In this document: piece after piece, positions 1-7,242 of the stretch | Numbering within the stretch: position 1 is the stretch's first letter | Layout: every line of letters begins with the position of its first letter | Source of the DNA: Candidatus Minthenecus merdequi | Lineage (GTDB): Bacteria; Bacteroidota; Bacteroidia; Bacteroidales; Paludibacteraceae | DNA: 7,428 nucleotides | Assembly (NCBI GenBank): GCA_018064385.1 | Contig: JAGHVI010000022.1 | Location: 1-7,428, forward strand | Reading direction: 5' to 3' | The notes under the pieces: generated by a model | What the model saw: the letters and a program-made list of their open reading frames with translations, nothing else | Told to the model about the DNA's origin: nothing | Database searches by the model: none | Made by a program: the position numbers and the translations under genes

Positions 1-367
1 AGTCGGTCACATAGCCCGCTATGCTCCCTTCTTTCGCACAGCAATCTGCTAAAAATAAACTTCAAAATCGTCTCAACCTAATTAATAGAACCACCCTAAA
101 AAAAGTCGTAGCCTATACGTACCACAGATCTACAAACGACGAAGCAAAAAAACAGAAAACGTCATCTGGAAATGTTAAAATTTCACCTCTATTTTTTCCT
201 TGCAACACATTTGCCTCCATTCCCCCTCGCTTCCCACTGCGGCTGCCTATTTCATGACAGGGAAAAACTACACCACACTGACATTTTGTCATCATCATCC
301 CCCTTGGCATACAATTTGACAAATATGAAGACAAAGAATTAAATAACAACTTAAAACACCTTTTACT
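1..367. other. Non-coding region upstream of groES
   Basis: I see no convincing gene in this stretch. The translations available on either strand are low-complexity or basic and show no recognisable domain. The first 50 or so bases are visibly richer in G+C than the AT-rich bases 50-180. They could be the end of an upstream element, but every reading frame there stops or loses its start within a short distance. The last 80 bases form the A-rich groES leader, with a weak promoter candidate described separately. I see no tRNA, CRISPR repeat or CIRCE (HrcA) inverted repeat. Confidence 0.55.
285..318 (+). promoter_or_regulatory. Candidate groES-groEL promoter (weak match)
   Basis: A TTTG at 285-288 is followed 21 bases later by TACAATTTG at 310-318. 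This resembles the Bacteroidota -33/-7 promoter (TTTG, 19-21 bases, TAnnTTTG) but has one extra base inside the -7 box, so the match is imperfect. Transcription from it would begin near 325 and leave a leader of about 43 bases before the groES ATG. A short inverted repeat, TGACA-TTT-TGTCA (279-291), overlaps the -33 element and could be an operator or chance. This is inference from pattern only. Confidence 0.35.
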
Positions 368-637
368 ATGAAATGTACTCCACTTGCTGACCGCGTGCTA
401 ATCGAGCCCGCACCAGCCGAAACTAAAACTGTCGGTGGAATCATTATCCCCGACTCTGCTAAGGAAAAACCTCTCCGCGGTATCATCGTTGCCGTTGGTC
501 GTGGCACTAAGGACGAAGAGATGATTCTGAAACCTGGCGATACTGTTCTCTATGGCAAATATGCTGGTACTGAACTGGAACTCGACAACCAAAAGTATCT
601 CATCATGCGTCAGTCTGACGTTCTCGCTATCCTTTAA
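368..637 (+). CDS. groES: Co-chaperonin GroES (Hsp10, cpn10)
   Basis: GroES is the heptameric lid that caps the GroEL ring and closes the cytoplasmic folding chamber in an ATP-dependent cycle. The 89-residue product is full length for the family. The N-terminal strand (PLADRVLIEP, residues 5-14) leads into the mobile loop (about 15-34), which carries the GGIIIP motif at 23-28; its Ile triplet is the part that docks on the GroEL apical domain. The later KPGDTVLYGKYAG and the final DVLAIL are also typical. The ATG at 368 sits at the proper family N-terminus behind an A/T-rich leader with no Shine-Dalgarno, as is normal in Bacteroidota. groEL follows 21 bases downstream, so the two form one operon. 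No CIRCE element precedes it. Identification is essentially certain. Confidence 0.98.
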   Translation: MKCTPLADRVLIEPAPAETKTVGGIIIPDSAKEKPLRGIIVAVGRGTKDEEMILKPGDTVLYGKYAGTELELDNQKYLIMRQSDVLAIL

Positions 638-658
638 CCTATAAAATCACAAACAATT

Positions 659-2287
659 ATGGCAAAAGAAATCACATTCAATATAGATGCTCGCGAAGAG
701 CTGAAACGTGGCGTTGACCAACTGGCAAATGCCGTCAAAGTAACACTTGGTCCTAAAGGTCGCAACGTTATTATCGAAAAAAAATATGGTGCTCCACACA
801 TCACAAAAGATGGTGTTACCGTTGCAAAGGAAATTGAATTAGATAATGCAGCCGAAAACGTTGGCGCTCAACTGGTCAAAGAGGTTGCATCTAAAACTGG
901 AGATCAGGCTGGTGACGGCACCACAACTGCAACAGTCCTCGCACAGTCAATCATCAATGTTGGTCTGAAAAACGTGACCGCAGGTGCAAATCCAATGGAC
1001 CTCAAACGTGGTATTGACAAGGCTGTCGCTAAAGTAGTCGAAAGCATCAAGGCTCAGTCAAATGAAGTTGGCTCTGACTACGACAAAATCGAGCAAGTTG
1101 CTACTATCTCTGCCAACAACGATGCCGAAATCGGCAAACTCATTGCTGACGCTATGAAACGCGTTTCTAAGGATGGCGTTATCACCATTGAAGAGGCTAA
1201 AGGGCGTGACACCACAATCGACGTTGTCGAAGGTATGCAGTTCGACCGTGGCTATATCTCCCCTTATTTCGTAACCAACACCGAAAAGATGGAGGTCGAA
1301 ATGGACAAACCTTACATTCTTATCCACGACAAAAAAATCTCCAACCTCAAGGAACTCCTTCCTGTACTCGAACCAGCAGTTCAATCTGGCCGTCCGCTCC
1401 TCATCATCGCTGAAGATGTTGACTCCGAGGCACTCACAACTCTTGTTGTCAACCGTCTGCGCAGCCAGTTGAAAATTTGCGCTGTCAAGGCTCCTGGTTT
1501 TGGCGACCGCCGCAAGGAGATGCTCCAAGACATCGCAACCCTCACTGGTGGTATCGTCATTAGCGAGGAACAAGGCATCAAACTTGAAAGCGCAACAATC
1601 GAAATGCTCGGCACTGCTGAACGCATCACTGTATCTAAGGATAACACCGTGATTGTCAATGGTTGTGGAGAAAAGACTGCCATCCAAGAACGCATAAACC
1701 AAATCAAAGCCCAAATCTCCAACACCAAGTCTGATTATGACCGCGAAAAACTGCAGGAGCGTCTCGCCAAACTTTCAGGTGGCGTAGCTGTGCTCTATGT
1801 TGGTGCTGCATCCGAGGTCGAGATGAAAGAGAAGAAAGATCGCGTTGATGATGCTCTTTCTGCAACACGTGCTGCTATCGAAGAAGGCATCGTTCCTGGT
1901 GGTGGCGTCGCTTATATTCGTGCTATCGAATCTCTCAAAAATCTCAAGGGAGACTGCGATGACGAGCAGACAGGTATCGAAATCATTCGTCGTGCCATCG
2001 AAGAACCTCTCCGTCAAATTGCTCTTAACGCAGGCAAGGAAGGGGCTGTAATCGTACAAAAAGTTTCTGAAGGCAAAGACGACTTCGGTTACAACGCTCG
2101 TTTGGACCGCTACGAAAACCTCTTCCAGGCAGGAGTCGTTGACCCAGCAAAAGTAGCTCGAATTGCCCTCGAAAACGCTGCCTCTATAGCAGGTATGTTC
2201 CTCACCACCGAGTGTGTAATCACTGACAAAAAAGAGGAGAATCCTCCAATGCCAGCAATGCCTAACCCAGGCATGGGCATGATGTAA
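659..2287 (+). CDS. groEL: Chaperonin GroEL (Hsp60, cpn60)
   Basis: GroEL is the 14-subunit double-ring chaperonin that encloses unfolded proteins in the cytoplasm and folds them using ATP, with GroES as lid. The 542-residue product is full length and uninterrupted. Visible hallmarks are TLGPKGRNV near residue 29, the nucleotide-binding GDGTTT at 85-90, the hydrophobic apical residues Tyr199, Tyr203, Phe204, Leu234, Leu237, Leu259, Val263 and Val264, the equatorial DDALSATRAA with the ATPase Asp at 398, and PGGGVA at 413-418. The tail ends in PMPAMPNPGMGMM, a short Met/Pro/Gly-rich version of the flexible GGM tail. Second gene of the groES operon, it is followed after 19 bases by a strong terminator. 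Codon use favours C-ending codons (GAC, CTC, ATC), as expected of a highly expressed gene. Confidence 0.99.
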   Translation: MAKEITFNIDAREELKRGVDQLANAVKVTLGPKGRNVIIEKKYGAPHITKDGVTVAKEIELDNAAENVGAQLVKEVASKTGDQAGDGTTTATVLAQSIINVGLKNVTAGANPMDLKRGIDKAVAKVVESIKAQSNEVGSDYDKIEQVATISANNDAEIGKLIADAMKRVSKDGVITIEEAKGRDTTIDVVEGMQFDRGYISPYFVTNTEKMEVEMDKPYILIHDKKISNLKELLPVLEPAVQSGRPLLIIAEDVDSEALTTLVVNRLRSQLKICAVKAPGFGDRRKEMLQDIATLTGGIVISEEQGIKLESATIEMLGTAERITVSKDNTVIVNGCGEKTAIQERINQIKAQISNTKSDYDREKLQERLAKLSGGVAVLYVGAASEVEMKEKKDRVDDALSATRAAIEEGIVPGGGVAYIRAIESLKNLKGDCDDEQTGIEIIRRAIEEPLRQIALNAGKEGAVIVQKVSEGKDDFGYNARLDRYENLFQAGVVDPAKVARIALENAASIAGMFLTTECVITDKKEENPPMPAMPNPGMGMM

Positions 2288-2306
2288 TAAATGTCAATTA
2301 ACAACT

Positions 2307-2342
2307 AAAAGGCTGATACTTAAAAAGTATCAGCCTTTTTTT
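2307..2342 (+). terminator. Rho-independent terminator of groES-groEL
   Basis: A perfect 15-base stem (AAAAGGCTGATACTT at 2307-2321 with its reverse complement at 2325-2339) has a 3-base AAA loop, and a run of seven T covers 2336-2342. It starts 19 bases after the groEL stop. On the - strand the stem is followed by TTTTAG, so it could also stop transcripts arriving from ispF, which converges on it from about 100 bases away. Positions 2343-2442, between this hairpin and the ispF stop, show nothing else. Confidence 0.93.
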
Positions 2343-2442
2343 ACACCATCTCCACCCAGCCTGTCCGAAAACTCTACTCATCACCTGCAACACCTGTGCC
2401 CAAGGGATCACTAACATCGTAAATCCAAATGACAGATACAAA

Positions 2443-2916
2443 TTATGAATAAATCAAAGCTACCGCCTGTGCTGCAATTCCTTCACCCGTACCAACAAAA
2501 CCAAGTCCCTCCGTTGTCGTCGCCTTCACACTGACACTGCCAAAATCAACACCAAGATCCTCAGCCACACATTTACGCATCTCTTCGATAAAACTCATCA
2601 ACTTAGGTCTCTGTGCGCAAATAGTCACATCAACATTCCCAATCTTATATCCCCTCTCAGCCAACATCGCAACAACACGTCGCAATAACACACGACTGTC
2701 CGCTCCATCAAACTCAGCAGCAGTATCAGGAAACCAATAACCTATATCCCTCAGTGCAGCAGCTCCTAACAATGCGTCACTCAGTGCATGAAGTGCCACA
2801 TCTGCATCCGAATGACCCAATAATCCTTTCTCGTAAGGAACTTCAACACCGCACAACATCAGTCGGCGTCCCTCCACCAACCTATGTACATCGTAACCAA
2901 AGCCTATTCTATTCAT
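2443..2916 (-). CDS. ispF: 2-C-methyl-D-erythritol 2,4-cyclodiphosphate synthase (IspF)
   Basis: IspF cyclises CDP-methylerythritol 2-phosphate to methylerythritol 2,4-cyclodiphosphate with release of CMP, the fifth step of the MEP route to isoprenoid precursors. It works as a cytoplasmic homotrimer with metal at the active site. The 157-residue product is full length. The metal ligands are visible as Asp9 and His11 in GYDVHR, and His43. The HSDAD motif is at 35-39. The signature KATTTEGLGFVGTGEGIA at 131-148 matches the E. coli segment closely and includes the TTTE that contacts the CMP end. The ATG at 2916 gives the expected family N-terminus (MNRIGFGYDVHR). It lies 93 bases downstream of porV on the same strand, with a perfect hairpin between them, and converges on groEL. 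No good promoter of its own is visible. Confidence 0.97.
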   Translation of the reverse strand: MNRIGFGYDVHRLVEGRRLMLCGVEVPYEKGLLGHSDADVALHALSDALLGAAALRDIGYWFPDTAAEFDGADSRVLLRRVVAMLAERGYKIGNVDVTICAQRPKLMSFIEEMRKCVAEDLGVDFGSVSVKATTTEGLGFVGTGEGIAAQAVALIYS

Positions 2917-2921
2917 ATCTC

Positions 2922-2961
2922 AAAAAGCAAACAGTCAAAGCTTATCTGGGCTTTGACTGTT
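2922..2961 (-). terminator. Hairpin plus T-run after porV, directly before ispF
   Basis: Positions 2930-2941 and 2950-2961 are perfect 12-base reverse complements (GCTTTGACTGTT in the right arm) around an 8-base loop. Read on the - strand, the stem is followed by TGC and then TTTTT (2926-2922), which is the form of an intrinsic terminator 48 bases after the porV stop. The T-run ends only 5 bases before the ispF ATG, so the structure lies entirely within the ispF leader. It may terminate porV, act as a leaky attenuator for ispF, or be a protein-binding palindrome. The terminator reading is best supported. Confidence 0.72.
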
Positions 2962-3009
2962 ATTTCATAAGTACTATAGGGGTTCTATATATAATTTATC
3001 ACCTATATT

Positions 3010-4251
3010 CTACCAAGCATCATCTGCCTCTTCAACAGCCCTCTTTTCTGCACCACGGTCAGCCAACTGTTTCAACCCTTCGACATCAAATCCAAGAGAG
3101 AATTTCAATGTGTTGTTCAATGGGTTGTTCTGGCTCAAAGCACAGCAGTATGATACATCAAGTTTGAATCCTGACAACTGAAAACCTGCACCGAAAGTAA
3201 AGTATTTACGATTACCTTTGTACTTAGCCTCGTTGTGATAACCAAAACGTGCAAAGAACTGCTCGTTATAAGCATACTCAGTGCCTACACCGAAGTTGAA
3301 CTCTGCCATCTCCTCTTTGAACCCGTAAGGAGCATCAGCCCACGATTGTGCCAATCCTTTCATTACTGAGATATCGTTGTACTGACTCTGTTTCATTGCC
3401 CAGGTATTTGTAGAATCAGGATTGTAACCTTCGGTATAGCGAGAATAACGTGAAGGAACCATATAACGATATGTCTCAGCATTGAATGTCATACGATGGT
3501 ACTTGTTGAAAGTAACCTGATATGCAAAACCAAGACGCAATGTCAATGGAAGGAAGTTTTTGGTATTGTTGTCGTCATACGAAATTTTTGTACCAAGGTT
3601 CTGTATGTTGAAACCAAAACGGAAGTAATCTGTACCACGTTTTGTCTCAATTGGGTAATTCAAATAACCGTTGATGTCAGCTGCAAAAGCATAACCGGCT
3701 TTATAGTTTTCGTCGTTCTTTGCTGAAAGGTCCGAATAAATCAGACGAAGAGCAACACCCATCGAGAAGTGCTCAGACAACATTCTTGAATAACCAAGGT
3801 CAAAAGTCACCTCGTTTGGCGTTACACTGTAACCTATATCATCCAAAGACTCGCGAATTGTCACATCTCCCATCGTGAAATATCTAAGCGAAGCAGAAAT
3901 TGCGCCTGCCGTTGGACTGATGTTGTAATAACCTGCAACTGACAAAAGATGGACATCTTTCACCAAATTGGTCAGCCATGGAGAGTAGTTAAATGTGAAT
4001 CCACCTTGACTCTTCATATGAGCGTATTTCGATGAGTTCCAGAACTGTGAATTGATGTCAGCCATTGTTGCAACACCCATATCAGCCAAACCACCGGCTG
4101 CAGCATCTGGACCAATTGACATTCCTGGCACTGCCGTCAGTATTGGATTGTTGTAACCATCAGGAATCTTGCCACTTGCCGCTTTGCCTTTGTCTGCCAT
4201 AACCGCAGACACCATCGCTAATGCGATAATCGTCAAAAAAAACTTTTTCAT
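3010..4251 (-). CDS. porV: T9SS outer-membrane shuttle protein PorV (LptO)
   Basis: PorV is an outer-membrane beta-barrel of the FadL-like fold. It collects cargo bearing a C-terminal sorting domain from the type IX translocon and delivers it to the PorU-PorZ-PorQ attachment complex. The 413-residue product starts with a Sec signal peptide (MKKFF, then a hydrophobic stretch to Ala19, with cleavage likely after VMA). The mature part shows alternating polar and aromatic strands throughout, a Pro/Gly-rich N-terminal segment (about 29-60), and NNPLNNTLKFSLGF near 375-388, a C-terminal barrel strand typical of the family. The length is near that of P. gingivalis PorV (about 390). A charged 23-residue tail (391-413) follows the last strand. 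The gene lies directly downstream of porU and has its own promoter overlapping the porU stop codon. Identification rests on family features plus the porU neighbour. Confidence 0.93.
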   Translation of the reverse strand: MKKFFLTIIALAMVSAVMADKGKAASGKIPDGYNNPILTAVPGMSIGPDAAAGGLADMGVATMADINSQFWNSSKYAHMKSQGGFTFNYSPWLTNLVKDVHLLSVAGYYNISPTAGAISASLRYFTMGDVTIRESLDDIGYSVTPNEVTFDLGYSRMLSEHFSMGVALRLIYSDLSAKNDENYKAGYAFAADINGYLNYPIETKRGTDYFRFGFNIQNLGTKISYDDNNTKNFLPLTLRLGFAYQVTFNKYHRMTFNAETYRYMVPSRYSRYTEGYNPDSTNTWAMKQSQYNDISVMKGLAQSWADAPYGFKEEMAEFNFGVGTEYAYNEQFFARFGYHNEAKYKGNRKYFTFGAGFQLSGFKLDVSYCCALSQNNPLNNTLKFSLGFDVEGLKQLADRGAEKRAVEEADDAW

Positions 4252-4291
4252 TATTTAATATGTTATTGTATATTCTTTTACTTTTGGGTTG

Positions 4292-4323
4292 CAAAGTTAC
4301 AAAAATTTTCGCGCACAGACAAG
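4292..4323 (-). promoter_or_regulatory. porV promoter overlapping the porU stop codon
   Basis: On the - strand the -7 box TAACTTTG (4299-4292) matches the Bacteroidota consensus TAnnTTTG exactly. A CTTG (4323-4320), supplying the -33 TTG, lies 20 bases upstream, the expected spacing. Transcription would start near 4286, giving a leader of about 35 bases before the porV ATG at 4251. The TAA of the -7 box (4299-4297) is the porU stop codon, so most of the promoter is inside the porU coding end. The 12-base core TGTAACTTTGCA is identical in the porU promoter. Confidence 0.78.
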
Positions 4324-7215
4324 AATTTTTGCCGTTTTTACTGAACTTTTTCCTAGTTTGACCTTCGCATAATAAATTCCATCTGCTATTGCCCCACTCA
4401 AATCCCATCTAATCACTATTTTATGACCAGCTTCATAGACTATTCCGCTCTGATTCCAAGCCCAAACTTTCCGACCACAAATGTCAAAAATCTCGACTGA
4501 AACGTCATTTTCCTCTCCTGGCGCATCGCCCTCAACTACAATATCTGCATATAAATCTGCCGGATTTGGCACAACAGCCACACTTTCTATGCATTTTTCT
4601 TTCCCTTTCGTCACTTTTATCCTACATTGTGCAACCGAAGAATTGTTCATCATATCCCAACATCTGAATCGTACATCGTGCCACCCTTCGCTGATTCCTT
4701 CAAGCCTGTATTCAACTTTTCCCTGCTGGTATGACCCAAGAACTGTTTCATAATAATTGTTGAGCACAATACCCTCTTCTCCGTCAATCCACACCATTAT
4801 GTCGTGACCTATTCCACTGCCGCACGTATTGATTCCATATTCATCGTAAATCTGCACAATCATCAGCGGGTTCTCGCCTACTTCATACTCATTTTTAACA
4901 GTCAAAGTATTGAATGACAGCATCAAGTCAGGCCCTATTGTATCCTCAACCGTCTCGGACGATTCTCCACCGACTACCAATCGTTCGTCATTGCCATTGC
5001 CCTCAATTCCTCGTTCTTCATCCCACGCATACATAACTACCCTCGCCGTCCCAAAGTTGTATTTTATGTCTTTTGGCACAACAAATTGCACCTCGAAACG
5101 TCCCTCTTGCACAACAGTTTTTCCCCTGAATATCGGATTTATCCTATATCTATACTCAAATGGTTCTACTGCTGGATCATCGTTACTTAATGTCCTTATC
5201 GTCTCTTCTTTATCGAATATCGTTACATCCACAAATCCATTAAACAATTCATCTCTAACGCCCTCTTGTCGAACTTCCCCATCTATTTTCACAATATCCA
5301 TCGCCCCAACCGTATCTTTGTCGTAACTGCACACCACTTTTCTGTCCCATGCCCAATTCAGCCGCAATGCCGGGTCGCCCAATAACGCAAAGGCAAGTCT
5401 ATTGCCGTCCGACTTTGTAGCCCTTGCATTTTTGCCCCTCCTCAATGACTCTCCTATCGTCACTCCAGGCTGCAACAGATGTTGCGTAATCTCCTGCATC
5501 AATGCTTCGTTTGCTCCCGAATAGACTGTCCTCGTGGTAGAAATCATCGCTATTGCTCCGCCTTTCGGGTTGAGCGTCATTATCTCACCTCCAGAATCTT
5601 TTATATCATCGAACCTCGAGAAGCTGCACGTTCCCGTCATCCACAGTGGCAGACGTCTGTTTTCCATATTAACCATATCAGTATAACTGATTATCTGTTC
5701 GTTAGACAGATTGGCATACCCTCCATGTCCAACGTAGTCAATCAGCAGTACCCCGTCCCTTATATAGTCGTCCAACTCTTTTTTCATCAAAGGATACGTT
5801 TCGCCCTGTGTCGTGGTCTGCTGGACGTACGAGTCCATATACAGTTTGCGCAGCAAAAGGTCAGGATAGAGGCTTTCCGTAACTTCTGCAACCTGTTCAG
5901 CTCCACGGGTATGCAGGTTGTTGTCTCCATCGTCTGCTATTATTATCGCCCTGTTTTTCCACTCACTCAGGTCTTCGTTAGCCATATATTTCTCAACCTT
6001 ATCTACGTAGTCTTTCGCTTGCTGAACTGTATATGCATTTATCCTTCCCACCGCCAATGACATTGTGTCGTTTTTCAAATCTATTTCTCCCTCTTTGACA
6101 ACACCAAACAAGTCGTCCGAACAGTACGAACCACTCTCGGCAAAAGATTCTTCACTCTGGTATGTCAGCAGTCTCCAAAGGTTTTCCCGACTCTGTTCCC
6201 TAAGCAATCCTCTATTATCAAAACACCCATCTCCGAACAGAACCACATACTTTGTTCCACTTTTCGACATTTGTGCCAAAAATCGTCTGTATGCCTCAAT
6301 CGATGGAGTTCCGTCTGTGTATTCATAGAATATCTCGCTCTGAGTCACCACTGCATAACTCATACCATCATACCATTCGTGCAATGCTCCCAACCGTTCT
6401 GCTTCACTACGGAACTCTTCGTCCGTTATAATCAGATATTCTGCATTCCCCATTTGATGCAATCTTCCCACATCTCGCCCCTGACGCTTTTCCTCCTCGT
6501 TCTCTCCTCCTGCCTCTGCTGGCTTGACACTCTTCGCAACTGCCTCTTTTCTTGAATCTTTATAGTTTATCTCGATCCAATCCAAATAACCATTCGCTCC
6601 ATTCACATTGTAAGTTATTGTCACTTTCACTCGTTCATTACCCCCGGGTGCATTGAATTTGAATGTACCCGTTGTCGCTTTTGCACAATCATTGCCATAC
6701 GGAGCAGCTACAAGAATTGTTCCGACAACCACACTATTTATTTTTATAGTGGCTGTTGTTGCTGACAATCCAGTCTGTGCCATTCTGACTCTAACCGTAG
6801 CCTCTGTTCCTCCGACAATCCCAGGAACATCTATGTCAAAACTCTGCTCCCGCATTGCTGAGGTAAACTCTTCGCCCACAAAGTCCTGACCACTATGACA
6901 TAAGGATGTCTTTTCTGTCTCATACAATGCCACACCCAACGGAGCTGCATCCCCAACGATACGTCCATCTTTGCCTACCGAATAACTTTTCCACAATGCA
7001 CATGTGTTACGTGTGTGCATACCCAAACTGTCCCAAGTCACTCCTCCGTCCGAATAAAATACCTGTCCATTAAATGAGTACCACCCTGGACCACCTCCGC
7101 ATTTCACAAATTTCACTTTTTCACCCCACAGCACACCACAACACAATGTCAACATAATCACCGACAATAGCCAGTTCCTCAGCTTTTTATTTATATTTTC
7201 AGCAAGGTATCTCAT
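4297..7215 (-). CDS. porU: T9SS sortase PorU (C25 gingipain-like cysteine protease)
   Basis: PorU sits on the outer face of the outer membrane, removes the C-terminal sorting domain (CTD) of T9SS cargo and joins the new C-terminus to anionic lipopolysaccharide. With the ATG at 7215 the protein has 972 residues: a signal peptide (basic KKLR at 10-13, hydrophobic to about 30), a beta-rich N-terminal region ending in GYLDWIEINY (209-218), a charged linker (about 222-248), and a peptidase C25 domain (about 259-621) starting EYLIITDEEF and including VVLFGDGCFDNR. The catalytic His497 is in GHGG and Cys530 in TGTCSFSRFD. They are 33 residues apart, as are His657 and Cys690 of P. gingivalis PorU as I recall them. 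Beta-sandwich domains follow, then a CTD-like end (PNPA at 883, FDICGRKVW, WDLSG, DGIYYAKVKL). The open frame extends to a TTG at 7245, but that codon lies inside the promoter. An ATG at 7233 would leave only about 4 bases of leader. Confidence 0.94.
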   Translation of the reverse strand: MRYLAENINKKLRNWLLSVIMLTLCCGVLWGEKVKFVKCGGGPGWYSFNGQVFYSDGGVTWDSLGMHTRNTCALWKSYSVGKDGRIVGDAAPLGVALYETEKTSLCHSGQDFVGEEFTSAMREQSFDIDVPGIVGGTEATVRVRMAQTGLSATTATIKINSVVVGTILVAAPYGNDCAKATTGTFKFNAPGGNERVKVTITYNVNGANGYLDWIEINYKDSRKEAVAKSVKPAEAGGENEEEKRQGRDVGRLHQMGNAEYLIITDEEFRSEAERLGALHEWYDGMSYAVVTQSEIFYEYTDGTPSIEAYRRFLAQMSKSGTKYVVLFGDGCFDNRGLLREQSRENLWRLLTYQSEESFAESGSYCSDDLFGVVKEGEIDLKNDTMSLAVGRINAYTVQQAKDYVDKVEKYMANEDLSEWKNRAIIIADDGDNNLHTRGAEQVAEVTESLYPDLLLRKLYMDSYVQQTTTQGETYPLMKKELDDYIRDGVLLIDYVGHGGYANLSNEQIISYTDMVNMENRRLPLWMTGTCSFSRFDDIKDSGGEIMTLNPKGGAIAMISTTRTVYSGANEALMQEITQHLLQPGVTIGESLRRGKNARATKSDGNRLAFALLGDPALRLNWAWDRKVVCSYDKDTVGAMDIVKIDGEVRQEGVRDELFNGFVDVTIFDKEETIRTLSNDDPAVEPFEYRYRINPIFRGKTVVQEGRFEVQFVVPKDIKYNFGTARVVMYAWDEERGIEGNGNDERLVVGGESSETVEDTIGPDLMLSFNTLTVKNEYEVGENPLMIVQIYDEYGINTCGSGIGHDIMVWIDGEEGIVLNNYYETVLGSYQQGKVEYRLEGISEGWHDVRFRCWDMMNNSSVAQCRIKVTKGKEKCIESVAVVPNPADLYADIVVEGDAPGEENDVSVEIFDICGRKVWAWNQSGIVYEAGHKIVIRWDLSGAIADGIYYAKVKLGKSSVKTAKILVCARKFL

Positions 7216-7242
7216 ATCTTTACATAGTCTCATTCGAGAGTG

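Noticed and set aside
21..257. Possible 78-residue protein upstream of groES, and a - strand frame of the same length at 113-349
   Set aside because: Both translations are of unusual composition, have no recognisable motif and overlap each other. Neither has a convincing promoter.
1058..1714. A 218-codon open frame antisense to groEL
   Set aside because: It lies entirely inside groEL on the opposite strand, has no recognisable domain, and is explained by the codon bias of groEL.
2754..3167. A 137-codon + strand frame across ispF, the hairpin and the end of porV
   Set aside because: It runs antisense to two solid genes and through a hairpin with T-run, and its translation shows no family features.
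5479..6060. A 193-codon open frame antisense to porU, and other long + strand frames from 4481 to 6889
   Set aside because: They lie opposite the well-supported porU frame, are rich in Ser, Thr, Pro and Cys in the manner of shadow frames, and have no domain or promoter.
7144..7170. Possible lipoprotein signal in PorU (LTLCCG)
   Set aside because: The residue before either Cys is Leu or Cys, where a lipobox needs Gly, Ala or Ser, so an ordinary signal peptide is more likely.
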